Shown here piece by piece: positions 13,900 to 21,896 of a stretch of DNA of 38,464 nucleotides. The notes below the pieces were generated by a model, which had not been told where the DNA came from, did no database searches, and saw only the letters and a program-made list of their open reading frames with translations. Position 1 is the first letter of the stretch, and the number at the start of each line of letters is the position of its first letter. This stretch comes from a virus: positions 1 to 38,464 of IMG/VR virus record IMGVR_UViG_3300042691_018210. One strand, given 5' to 3'. The translations under genes and the position numbers were made by a program.

Positions 13900-16115
13900 G
13901 CAAGCAACTGCGATTTATCGCGACGGGCAAATGTGATTTGCGAGCGGCAGAAAATGCCGAGCCCGCAAAGTTTCGTTTGTACGCTTACTCAGGCGGCGTG
14001 ATGTATCCGCACTTGGCGGTTAACTGGCGTGGCCCAGTCGTGGTTGATATCGCGGGCATGGAAGTGCCGAACGAAACGATACCAATCCATCGCGATCATG
14101 ATACCGAAAAGCCGGTTGGACATTCAACCGATTTGCAGATCGGCAATGAAATAGTTGTTGATGGCGTTTTTAGTGTGCCATCGCAAGACATGATTGAGAT
14201 TGTCGAAAGTGGTAAAGGCGGATTCCCTTGGAAAGCATCCGTTGGACTATCGCTTGGTGATTACTCGGTCATTGAAGAAGGTCAATCGATCACGGTTAAC
14301 GGGCAAGATTTCCAAGGCCCGATATTGCTCGTAAGTACGAGCGTACTCGAAGAAGTGTCTTTTGTTTCAGTGCCAGGAGACAGCAAGACACATGCAGAAA
14401 TTTTGGCACGTTTAGGCAACGGAGAGGCTACTATGCCGACTTTTGAAGAATGGGTTGCGTCATTAGGGCTAGAAGTTTCCAGCCTAAGCGATGCAGCCAA
14501 AGAAGCCCTGATGAAGCAGTACGCTGAACAGGCTGAGGAAAGTGCCGAGGCTCCTGAGGTTGTCGCCGAAGGCGATAGCAAGATGGAAGCCGAAGACGGC
14601 ATGAAAGAAGATGAAATGAAGGCTATGGACGGCGAAGAAGACAAGCCCGTTCAAGCTGGAAAAGCTAAGGCATCGTCCGCAGTCAAGAAACTGCGTGCCG
14701 AAGCTGCTAAAGAAACCGCACGAGTTGCCGAGATTCGCAAGTTGTGTGCGAAGTTTGGCAGCCCTGAATACACTCACGGCGGAAAGCAAATCGATCTTGC
14801 TGCTCATGCAGTAGCAGAAGGTTGGACGCTTGAAAAGACCGAACTTACTATTCATCGCCAAGAGCGGCTCAAAGCTCAACGGGAGGCTCGCCCACAAGTG
14901 CCAGCAATTCATTCGAAGGCATCCGGCTCCGCTGGAAATATGGAAGTTTTGCAAGCTGCTATGCTCATGCGTGGCAATGCAAACGTGGAAAGCGACAAGT
15001 GGAGCAAGCGAGAGTTTCGAGACGCTTGCAAAATGGAGTGGCTCAAGGCGTCCATTAACAGCGACCGTAAGCAGCAAATTCTTGAGCAAGCAAACCACTT
15101 CCGCAACTGCTCGTTGCTGGAGTTGACCGCTCACGCTTTGCGAATTAGCGGCAAGGATACTCCGATCAATCGCCAAGACCTTTTGCAAGCTGCGTTTTCG
15201 ACCGGTGCTGTATCCGATTTATTCGGTGCAACAATCGGTGCAAAGGTTCTCGAAGGCTACAACGAGATTCGCGACTTTTCTGTGGGCTGGACGGTGGAAG
15301 CCGAGAACCCAGATATGGAAGATCACAAGCGTATCCGCATGGAAGCCGCTCAGAACTTGGCATATCTGCCAATTGGTGGCGAAGCTCAGCACGCTAAACG
15401 ATCCACCTTGAGTGAGTCGACTCGAGTTTACCGCTTCGCTCGTCAGATGGAAATCGATGAAGGTGATTTGCTGTCCGATAACTTCGGCAAGCTGGCAGAC
15501 ACTCCACGAGATTTCGGTTTAGCCGCTGCTCGTGTGCGTCCTGATTTGGTTGCAAACATTTTACTTGCTAACCCAACCTTGACCGCAACCAGCCGCACGC
15601 TAACCAACACGACTGACGGCAACCGATTCGGTTCCGCTGCGTTGGCTCGTGCCACTTTGTCGGCGGCTATCGCTGCAATGTCGAAGTTCAAGGACGGTGA
15701 CGCATCGCTCAACTTGGCTCCAAGCCATTTGATTTGCCCACCAGACTTGGCCGATACCGCTATTCAGTTGACTCAATCGGTACGCAACGCAACCACTGCC
15801 AGCGATGCCGGTGAAATTAACCCATTGGCTCGCTACGGCATTGAAACCGTCAGCGAAGCCCGTTTGGCTAACGGCCTAGTCGATCCAATCGCAGGCACAA
15901 GCCGCAGCGGTTCGACCTCGACTTGGTGGTTGGTTTCACGTGAAGCTCATACGATTGAGTTGACCTTCCTGCAAGGTGCTGGACGTGCTCCAGTGGTTCG
16001 TACTACCCAACTTGTGAACGGTCGATTTGGTTTGAACATCGATGTGCGTCACTATGTTGGTGCTAAGGCTTTGGATTGGCGTGGCTTTGTCTACAACCAA
16101 TCATCCAGCCTGTAA
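13896..16115 (+). CDS. prohead protease - scaffold - major capsid protein fusion
   Basis: This 739-residue polyprotein has an N-terminal domain (about 1-170) that is an HK97-type prohead protease: IPIHRDHD with H65/H68, PVGHSTDLQIGNEIVVDGVF, WKASVGL with S115, and LEEVSFVSVP. Residues about 180-350 are acidic then basic and helical (MKEDEMKAMDGEEDKP), consistent with a scaffold/delta domain. From about 350, and clearly from 433 (FSTGAVSDLFGATIGAKVLE), it is a major capsid protein. Start is TTG at 13896, overlapping the previous stop (TTGA), with GGAG at 13882-13885. Cleavage would release mature capsid subunits. Separate genes are the more usual arrangement. Confidence 0.85.
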   Translation: MSKQLRFIATGKCDLRAAENAEPAKFRLYAYSGGVMYPHLAVNWRGPVVVDIAGMEVPNETIPIHRDHDTEKPVGHSTDLQIGNEIVVDGVFSVPSQDMIEIVESGKGGFPWKASVGLSLGDYSVIEEGQSITVNGQDFQGPILLVSTSVLEEVSFVSVPGDSKTHAEILARLGNGEATMPTFEEWVASLGLEVSSLSDAAKEALMKQYAEQAEESAEAPEVVAEGDSKMEAEDGMKEDEMKAMDGEEDKPVQAGKAKASSAVKKLRAEAAKETARVAEIRKLCAKFGSPEYTHGGKQIDLAAHAVAEGWTLEKTELTIHRQERLKAQREARPQVPAIHSKASGSAGNMEVLQAAMLMRGNANVESDKWSKREFRDACKMEWLKASINSDRKQQILEQANHFRNCSLLELTAHALRISGKDTPINRQDLLQAAFSTGAVSDLFGATIGAKVLEGYNEIRDFSVGWTVEAENPDMEDHKRIRMEAAQNLAYLPIGGEAQHAKRSTLSESTRVYRFARQMEIDEGDLLSDNFGKLADTPRDFGLAAARVRPDLVANILLANPTLTATSRTLTNTTDGNRFGSAALARATLSAAIAAMSKFKDGDASLNLAPSHLICPPDLADTAIQLTQSVRNATTASDAGEINPLARYGIETVSEARLANGLVDPIAGTSRSGSTSTWWLVSREAHTIELTFLQGAGRAPVVRTTQLVNGRFGLNIDVRHYVGAKALDWRGFVYNQSSSL

Positions 16116-16124
16116 TCGTCCCCT

Positions 16125-16170
16125 CGCGGCTCCCATCGCTTGCCCTATAAGCGGCGGTGGGAGTTTCGCG
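16125..16170 (+). other. stable hairpin after the capsid gene
   Basis: CTCCCATCGC (16130-16139) pairs with GCGGTGGGAG (16154-16163), 10 pairs with one U-G; outer CGCG (16125-16128) can pair with CGCG (16167-16170). There is no T-run, so it is unlikely to be a full terminator. It may protect the capsid mRNA 3' end or reduce expression of downstream genes. Confidence 0.6.
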
Positions 16171-16189
16171 GATAACCGGAGAGTAAGTA

Positions 16190-16426
16190 ATGCGAGTGGT
16201 GTTAGATAAAGATGTGGAGATTCAGGGTGTGCCATACGTGGCAGGCCAAGATATCTCTTCAGTTGATTCCGGTGCTATTGAGTCTCTACTAGGGATGAAG
16301 TGGGCACGCAGGGTGCACGATGACGATCCACACGGACCTGTTGTTGTGCAGGACGAAATTAAACCAGAAGTTGTCGAGTCGGTTCCGGCTCCGCAACCTG
16401 TTCAACGAAAAAACAAGCGACGATAA
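16190..16426 (+). CDS. small head-associated protein of unknown function
   Basis: The 78-residue protein begins MRVVLDKDVEIQGVPYVAGQ, has a VDSGAIESLLGMKWARRV segment and ends in a basic, proline-containing tail (QRKNKRR). Short proteins of this kind sit between capsid and connector genes in many siphophages. A GGAGAGTAAGTA site precedes the ATG. Confidence 0.6.
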   Translation: MRVVLDKDVEIQGVPYVAGQDISSVDSGAIESLLGMKWARRVHDDDPHGPVVVQDEIKPEVVESVPAPQPVQRKNKRR

Positions 16427-16443
16427 CACGGAGATTTTAGACA

Positions 16444-16809
16444 ATGGCAGCAGTTCAATACCATCCAGCAAGCGAACGAGAAGGCACTGCAAGTGCTGCT
16501 CTTTCTTCTGGCGACATTCTTTTGAGCACAGACAGCAAGGCATGTGTTATCACTGCTCTTGCCGGTGTAGATAACGGCCAGAAGTGGCGTGGCGTTTGCG
16601 AAGGCGTATTTGACGTTACCGCAGAATCGTCCGATACTTGGTCAGCAGGTGGTTTAGTGTACTTAACTGAATCAACTCAGGTTGCAGCGACGTCCAGCGG
16701 TGCGGGTAAGATTCTTATCGGAACAGCCGCATACGCCAAAACCAGCGGACAGTTGGTTGTGAAAGTCGACCTGAACGGTACTCGAACCAGCGTTGACGAT
16801 CATTCCTAA
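16444..16809 (+). CDS. DUF2190 capsid cement protein
   Basis: This 121-residue protein has the DUF2190 features: EREGTASAALSSGDILLSTD, WRGVCEGVFDVTAESSDTWS and GGLVYLTESTQVAATSSGAG. These trimeric spike or cement proteins decorate HK97-fold capsids. It lies just after the major capsid gene. The C-terminal VVKVDLNGTR is the expected terminal strand. Confidence 0.75.
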   Translation: MAAVQYHPASEREGTASAALSSGDILLSTDSKACVITALAGVDNGQKWRGVCEGVFDVTAESSDTWSAGGLVYLTESTQVAATSSGAGKILIGTAAYAKTSGQLVVKVDLNGTRTSVDDHS

Positions 16810-16837
16810 TTCGAATTGACTAGCGAGGTACGTGACA

Positions 16838-17194
16838 ATGGCAGACGCTTTGAGCGACGGTGTAAACTGGTTGCTTGATACGCTTGCTACTCACGTATCT
16901 CGTAGCGTCACGTTCCGACGTGCTAGCAGTAGTGCGACGATCACCGTAACGCTTGGTCGAAGCGAATTCGAGCAGATGGGAACCGATGGCAGTATCGTCC
17001 GAATGGTAACACGCGATTACATCTACAACGGAGAGGAGATACCTAACTTTGGTTTACCTCAACGCGGCGATGAAATTGTTGATTCGGATGGTGTCTATCA
17101 AGTTCTTCCAACGAGCGGCCTTCAGTGCGTTCGTTATTTGGATACGCGGCAAATCGGACTCAGAATCCACACGAAGCGAAAGGGAACGGCATGA
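16838..17194 (+). CDS. head-tail connector/adaptor-like protein
   Basis: The protein has 118 residues from ATG 16838 (GAGG at 16825-16828; a GTG six bases upstream is the alternative). It contains HVSRSVTFRRASSSATITVT, a beta segment, then FGLPQRGDEIVDSDGVYQVL, resembling lambda FII-type head-tail joining proteins (RGD..DxxGxxYxV). The order after capsid genes and before a tail terminator-like gene supports this. Confidence 0.6.
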   Translation: MADALSDGVNWLLDTLATHVSRSVTFRRASSSATITVTLGRSEFEQMGTDGSIVRMVTRDYIYNGEEIPNFGLPQRGDEIVDSDGVYQVLPTSGLQCVRYLDTRQIGLRIHTKRKGTA

Positions 17195-17673
17195 CGAGCC
17201 GGGTTAAATCGCTTGTAAGTGGAATTGTCGATACGCTGCAAGATTTGATTGACGCAGATATTTTTTCGTTATCGTCAACGGTACGCAAGAGTTACACCCA
17301 CGCATACAACCTTGAAGACTTAACTGAATTCCCTGCGATCTACGTCAAGGCCACAAGCAAGACAGCAAGCCCGGCGTCACGCGGCGATCAGTACCGAAAC
17401 GAAATTGCGGTGATGGTTGAAATCGTCAAGGCACTCGAAAACACGAGCGAAGCCAACGATGATGGAACCATCGAAGAAATGGAAGACCTGACCGATTTTG
17501 CAGACGAAATTGAGCGGGTCATGAAGATCAATTGCAGGTATGTGGCTGATTGCACTCTACTCAGTGTAGCAATCGAGCCGCTGTATGAGTTTGAAGCGGT
17601 CGAAGAACAAAACGTCTTTCGCTCGTTTCAACTTTATACGTACGTAATCACAGAAAAGAACGACTTGGAATAG
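17191..17673 (+). CDS. tail terminator/minor tail protein-like
   Basis: The protein has 160 residues from ATG 17191, which overlaps the previous stop (ATGA). Motifs are LVSGIVDTLQDLIDADIF, YVKATSKTASPASRGDQYRN and EIAVMVEIVKA, with an acidic middle. The alpha/beta pattern and place just before the tail tube gene fit lambda gpU-like terminators; sequence evidence alone is modest. Confidence 0.55.
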   Translation: MTSRVKSLVSGIVDTLQDLIDADIFSLSSTVRKSYTHAYNLEDLTEFPAIYVKATSKTASPASRGDQYRNEIAVMVEIVKALENTSEANDDGTIEEMEDLTDFADEIERVMKINCRYVADCTLLSVAIEPLYEFEAVEEQNVFRSFQLYTYVITEKNDLE

Positions 17674-17683
17674 GGGCTAAAAT

Positions 17684-18157
17684 ATGGCTGACTCAATGAC
17701 ATCGGTGGTTGGTAAGAACCTCAAGCTCTACTATTCCGAAGATTACGGAACGCCGGTGTGGGCTGAAATCAAAAAGGCGATCAACGTATCGCATCCGACG
17801 ATCAACAAGACGATGAACTCGATCCAGTCGCGTGAAATCGATTGGAATAGTGCGGTGCCGGGCAATAAGGCTATCTCATTGCAGTTTGGCTATCTGTACG
17901 AGAAGGGCGATGATACGGTGCTCGAAGATATTCGCGATTCGTACTTGAACGATACTGTTCTGACGTTCGCAGCAATGGACGGCAATATTGCAACGGTTGG
18001 CTCACAGGGTTGGCGGTTTCCGGGCGTCGTTTCTGACATGAACGAGACGCAAGACTTGGAAGGCAACAAGACCATTAACGTAACAGTGGATTACGTTCGC
18101 ATCCGAGACGGCGGCAACATTGTTGAGCCCGATTGGTACGAAGTGGCATCAAGTTAG
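17684..18157 (+). CDS. major tail tube protein
   Basis: This 157-residue protein contains KNLKLYYSEDYGTPVWAEIK, INKTMNSIQSREIDWNSAVP and WRFPGVVSDMNETQDLEGNK with NVTVDYVRI. These match tail tube proteins of siphophages that begin VxGKxxKLY and end with a conserved strand. It polymerises around the tape measure protein. It is followed by the chaperone pair and tape measure in the standard order. Confidence 0.75.
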   Translation: MADSMTSVVGKNLKLYYSEDYGTPVWAEIKKAINVSHPTINKTMNSIQSREIDWNSAVPGNKAISLQFGYLYEKGDDTVLEDIRDSYLNDTVLTFAAMDGNIATVGSQGWRFPGVVSDMNETQDLEGNKTINVTVDYVRIRDGGNIVEPDWYEVASS

Positions 18158-18175
18158 TTTTGATAGCGAGGGGTT

Positions 18176-18628
18176 ATGCGAAAATTCAAAGACGAGGAAG
18201 GCCGCGAATGGCTGGTACGTGTCGACACTACGACGATACGCAAAGCCCGCGACCGGTTTGGTATTGACCTAGATGGGATCCTATCGGACAAGGAGCCACT
18301 GAAGCGTCTTGCCGATGACGTGGTGCTGCGTGTCGATGTGCTGTGGTGCTGCGTTGAGGATCAAGCCAAGCAAAAAGGCATCACCCCTGATGAATTTGGG
18401 AAGGCTCTTTATGGCGATGCCATCGAGTCGGCAACTGATGCACTCATGGAGGCTATCATCGATTTTTTCCCGCGAAGCCGTCGCGACCTGCTAGAGAAGG
18501 TTTGGCAGAAAAGCAAAGAGCGAGCGACGGCGGAAATGGAGAAGGTCAACGCGATAGTCGAGGAATTCCTATTGGAGAAACCATCGCAGCCCTTGCAGCC
18601 CATGCCGGAATCAATCCAGACGGTTTAA
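18176..18628 (+). CDS. tail assembly chaperone, first frame (lambda G-like)
   Basis: The 150-residue protein begins MRKFKDEEGREWLVRVDTTT and contains DRFGIDLDGILS and LRVDVLWCCVEDQAKQKGI, typical of tail assembly chaperones. Its 3' end overlaps a second frame (-1) encoding a TLREL-type domain, as in lambda G/GT. The chaperone coats the tape measure protein during tail assembly. AGCGAGGGG precedes the ATG. Confidence 0.75.
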   Translation: MRKFKDEEGREWLVRVDTTTIRKARDRFGIDLDGILSDKEPLKRLADDVVLRVDVLWCCVEDQAKQKGITPDEFGKALYGDAIESATDALMEAIIDFFPRSRRDLLEKVWQKSKERATAEMEKVNAIVEEFLLEKPSQPLQPMPESIQTV

Positions 18629-18873
18629 CACTCAGAGAGTTAAAAGCAGCGGCACTGGCAGCATGGTCAAAACATGCGAAGATTGAAGCGGCTATCCGTG
18701 ACGGACTGACTCCAAGACGCGACAAGAGCCCTTGGGACCACAGGCTATTCAATCCGTTCATTGATAGCGTAACACCCTATGCGGTGATGAGTGGGGATGA
18801 AATCAAGCAATACCGCAGCATGTGCAAAACTCATACGATTGTAAAAGCGAGTGAAGTAAAGGTGAGGGAATGA
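18502..18873 (+). CDS. tail assembly chaperone, second frame (GT-like extension)
   Basis: The frame is open in -1 relative to the first chaperone. The conserved-looking part begins around 18570 (IGETIAALAAHAGINPDGLT then LRELKAAALAAW) and ends KASEVKVRE. In its frame the overlap has no ATG or GTG, only a TTG at 18502 whose first 20 residues look like out-of-frame sequence, so ribosomal frameshifting from the upstream gene is favoured. I see no canonical X-XXY-YYZ heptamer; GGAGAAA at 18574-18580 is the nearest purine-rich candidate. The boundaries of the translated extension are therefore approximate. Confidence 0.6.
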   Translation: MAEKQRASDGGNGEGQRDSRGIPIGETIAALAAHAGINPDGLTLRELKAAALAAWSKHAKIEAAIRDGLTPRRDKSPWDHRLFNPFIDSVTPYAVMSGDEIKQYRSMCKTHTIVKASEVKVRE

Positions 18874-19526
18874 CACTCAAATTCATTGACTCAAACTTTT
18901 ACTTTGACGCAAAGGACAAGGAGCGTTTTTTCGATCGTCCTGCCGTTATGGCAATGATGTCTAAAAATAAACATCGAGCCATGTACCGGGCGGCGGCTAC
19001 GTGTCGAAAGAAAATCCAACAAGGACTCACCAGAGCCAAGACCAATAAGCCATCTAAGCCCGGTAAGCCTCCGCGTCAGCGATTGGCTGGAGACGACGGC
19101 CTCCGTAAGATCACGTATAACCTAATGCCCGATGGCGATACGGCTCAGATCAAGGTTATCAAATGGCCGTCAAGATCGAAGGACGGAAGCACTCCGCAAC
19201 CTGCTCTACATGAATTCGGCGGCACAGCAATGCGTCGTAAGATTACATTCGGCCCAACTCGTGAAACGAAGTGGATATTCGATCCGGCACAAGCAAAGCA
19301 GAATAAGCGAATCCTAAAGCAACTGGAATACTGGTCGCGACGTACCGATTTTCGAAAGATGGCAATCGAGACACGTCGGCGTATTTTCCTTGTCAGCGAT
19401 TTCACCGTTACCGAAACGACCGTTGCAGCCCGATATCCACAGCGTTCATTCATGCAATCGGGGCTTGAAAAGTACCAACGCAGTAAGCATTTTCAGGCAC
19501 GAGTTGCCGAGATATTGAGAGGCTAA
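18870..19526 (+). CDS. minor tail / HK97 gp10-like protein
   Basis: This 218-residue basic protein includes YRAAATCRKKIQQGLTRAKT, KPGKPPRQR, ALHEFGGTA and AARYPQRSFMQSGLEKYQRS. The HEFG/GT and YPxRSFMxxGLE signatures occur in gp10/Z-like tail completion proteins. It overlaps the chaperone frame by four bases (ATGA). It lies between chaperone and tape measure instead of before the tail tube, a less common order. Confidence 0.65.
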   Translation: MTLKFIDSNFYFDAKDKERFFDRPAVMAMMSKNKHRAMYRAAATCRKKIQQGLTRAKTNKPSKPGKPPRQRLAGDDGLRKITYNLMPDGDTAQIKVIKWPSRSKDGSTPQPALHEFGGTAMRRKITFGPTRETKWIFDPAQAKQNKRILKQLEYWSRRTDFRKMAIETRRRIFLVSDFTVTETTVAARYPQRSFMQSGLEKYQRSKHFQARVAEILRG

Positions 19527-19527
19527 A

Positions 19528-20634
19528 ATGGCATCCTTATCGGCAGGTGAAGTGTTTGTAAATCTTGTCATTAAAGGCGATGGCATCAAGCCTACGCTTG
19601 CAGCGGCATCCGCGAAAGTTAAGGAATTCGGCAAGGGCATATCGGCTATCTCCGTGGCTACCGGTACGCTGATTGCCCAAGGTGTCACGAAGGCACTTGG
19701 CAGCGTGGCAAGTATCGGTAGCATGGTTTGGGATAAAGCCAAGGTAAATCCCAGGACGGCTCAGGGTATGCTTGATTTACAGCGTACTATTGACGGCATT
19801 TACAAGAAGTTTGCCGACGTGGGTGCGATTATCATCGAAGCAGCATTGCCAGCGATGCAAGCGGCAGCAGATGCAGCGTCGTGGCTAGTTGGTCAACTTG
19901 TGGAAGTTATCGAGTGGCTCGATCAATTTGGAGTTGTAGCGGCACTTCAAACCGGCGATTTCTCCAAATCGTTTGAAATTGCTTGGAAGCAAATCCAGTT
20001 GCTATTCACGCAAGGCTCTCAGTACGTAACCGCAGCATTCGACACCATGACAAACGGAATTTTGGCCGCATGGGATCAGATGGCTATCAAGCTTGGTGAA
20101 ATACTAGGTGATGCACTCCGTAAGGTTGGTGATACACTTGTTGGGTTTTCGATTGCAGCCAAAGTGTACTTCCCTCAAATTGGTGAGCAATTAGGGCCAC
20201 TGAAAGAACTTGGCAAGTCGCTATCACAAGCTGGTAAGGGACTCGAGATTGGCAGTGGACTCGCCAAAATCGGTGCTGACAATGAAGCAGAATCACGAGC
20301 CAAAATGGCTGAAGAAAAGCAACGTATTTTGCAAGCGGAAATCGATGCACTGAGGGCCGAGATTGCAACATCGACCGAAAGTGCCGTTGCCAAGCGTGAC
20401 CGTCAACGCAAAGACCGCGAAGCTGGTATTGACCAGACGTTAGCCGCTCGTGCGTCCGTGGCTGGTAGTGGCGGGATCCGTGGCACGTTTGCACTTCAGG
20501 CATCCGGCGGCAATCCAGTCTGGCAGACGCAAAAAGATATCCTTCGCGAAATCAAAGAGCAGAAAGCATTGCAGCAAGAGCAAGTTCGACTCATGCGTGA
20601 CCAAAAAGGCAATCAAGTGAGGTTTGCACAGTAA
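19528..20634 (+). CDS. tape measure protein (short)
   Basis: This 368-residue protein has the usual features: a glycine/alanine-rich hydrophobic N-terminal half (AISVATGTLIAQGVTKALGS), a second hydrophobic stretch (IIIEAALPAMQAAADAASWL), then a charged coiled coil (AKMAEEKQRILQAEIDALRA) and a C-terminal coil. At about 0.15 nm per residue it would set a tail near 55 nm, short for a siphovirus. Position after the chaperone pair supports the call. Confidence 0.75.
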   Translation: MASLSAGEVFVNLVIKGDGIKPTLAAASAKVKEFGKGISAISVATGTLIAQGVTKALGSVASIGSMVWDKAKVNPRTAQGMLDLQRTIDGIYKKFADVGAIIIEAALPAMQAAADAASWLVGQLVEVIEWLDQFGVVAALQTGDFSKSFEIAWKQIQLLFTQGSQYVTAAFDTMTNGILAAWDQMAIKLGEILGDALRKVGDTLVGFSIAAKVYFPQIGEQLGPLKELGKSLSQAGKGLEIGSGLAKIGADNEAESRAKMAEEKQRILQAEIDALRAEIATSTESAVAKRDRQRKDREAGIDQTLAARASVAGSGGIRGTFALQASGGNPVWQTQKDILREIKEQKALQQEQVRLMRDQKGNQVRFAQ

Positions 20635-21431
20635 TGGAACTCATTCCGCAAGACGATGGAATATCAGTGCCAAGTTCGGGTGATGTGCAAGCGTCATTGC
20701 GTTACTATGTGGCCGACCTAAATACCGATCCGACACTAGAGGATGTGGTAGGATTTTTGGAAACGGAATTGCCTCGTACGTTTGGACAATTGAAGCTAAC
20801 GGGCTTCGACCCAAGGCGTATCGGTAAGGGGCTATATTCGGTCGATGCAACATATGCACTTCTCACGCAGCGGTTTACCGGTGTGCCTGCTCTTGATCCA
20901 AGTGGTGCCGGTTCGTATACGTTTTCGTTTTCAACAACCGGGGCAACCTATCACACGAAGTTTGCAAAGGATCAAGACGCATTCGGCACAAGCCCGCCCA
21001 CCATTGGCGATCTGATTAACTGGAATGGGCAAACGGCAGACGGTATTGATATCGTTGGTCCGCAATTGCAGATTACGATTCGTAAGCGGCTTCCAGGCTC
21101 ACGGATTACACTGCCATTCATTCGGCAAATCGTCAGTTTAACCGGCAAGACCAACAACGCCACGTTTATGCAGTTTGCAGCCGGTGAATTGCTTTTTATG
21201 GGTGCCGAAGGGCAAATGGTGGTTGGTCAAGATACGGAAGTAACGTACAACTTCTCGGCCGCTCCAAACGTGGCAAGTGCGACGGTTGACGGCGTGACCG
21301 TGACCGACATTAAGGGGCATGAATATATTTGGTCGTTTGTTATTCCAGGCGGATTGAATATTCCCGATGTCAAGGGAATTTACAAGGCCCGCCTATATGA
21401 TTCTGCCGACTTCACTCTACTGGGGATTTAA
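20634..21431 (+). CDS. distal tail protein candidate
   Basis: This 265-residue beta-rich protein contains DVVGFLETELPRTFGQLKLT, YALLTQRFTGVPALDPSGAG, LPFIRQIVSLTGKTNNATFM and GHEYIWSFVIPGG. I do not recognise the family with confidence. It overlaps the tape measure stop by one base (TAATG) and is in the place of distal tail or baseplate hub genes. Confidence 0.55.
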   Translation: MELIPQDDGISVPSSGDVQASLRYYVADLNTDPTLEDVVGFLETELPRTFGQLKLTGFDPRRIGKGLYSVDATYALLTQRFTGVPALDPSGAGSYTFSFSTTGATYHTKFAKDQDAFGTSPPTIGDLINWNGQTADGIDIVGPQLQITIRKRLPGSRITLPFIRQIVSLTGKTNNATFMQFAAGELLFMGAEGQMVVGQDTEVTYNFSAAPNVASATVDGVTVTDIKGHEYIWSFVIPGGLNIPDVKGIYKARLYDSADFTLLGI

Positions 21432-21434
21432 ACA

Positions 21435-21896
21435 ATGAGTGAGTTTGCGTTTCCCGGCGATCCGCTCGAAATCAAAGCCAGCGAATGGAACCAAGTTCGG
21501 CGGCAGACTAAGCCCAATTCATCGCAGGCAGTTAGTGTGTCCCAGTGGATGCCGGAGTCGTACTGGGCTATTGTCACAACAGAGGTGACAGCGAGGTCAG
21601 GAACGACGCTAGGTGTTGGGGCGGCTGAGCTTTACACAAGAAACGATTCTAACCAACTAATATCTAGGGACGTGATTGTTTCAGTGTACAACGCTGACGT
21701 TGATGTTATTGAGGTGGGAGCAGTTGTTTTTGTGTCGCGAGAATACTCACGAAGGGATTTTTGCGTAATACGATCATTCAAGGACTCGTGCTCGGAAAAG
21801 GAAATCACCGATATTCGAGTCAGCGGGAATATGTTACAGTACAAGCAATGTGGTGATTGGGTAACTTGGCACACTGGAACGGACTGCCCATCATGA
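21435..21896 (+). CDS. tail-associated protein of unknown function
   Basis: The 153-residue protein begins MSEFAFPGDPLEIKASEWNQ and ends VSGNMLQYKQCGDWVTWHTG. The FPGDPLEIxAxxWN opening followed by a beta-rich domain is a pattern I associate with tail-fibre-proximal proteins of some environmental phages, but no function is known to me. It overlaps the cysteine-rich gene. Confidence 0.5.
   Translation: MSEFAFPGDPLEIKASEWNQVRRQTKPNSSQAVSVSQWMPESYWAIVTTEVTARSGTTLGVGAAELYTRNDSNQLISRDVIVSVYNADVDVIEVGAVVFVSREYSRRDFCVIRSFKDSCSEKEITDIRVSGNMLQYKQCGDWVTWHTGTDCPS

Noticed and set aside
14484-15188. Long minus-strand open frame (234 codons) opposite the capsid gene
   Set aside because: It is the shadow of the fusion gene on the other strand, with no binding site, no domain and no neighbours on that strand.
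18502-18570. Independent TTG start for the second chaperone frame
   Set aside because: The first 20 residues look like off-frame translation and the family is normally made by frameshifting.
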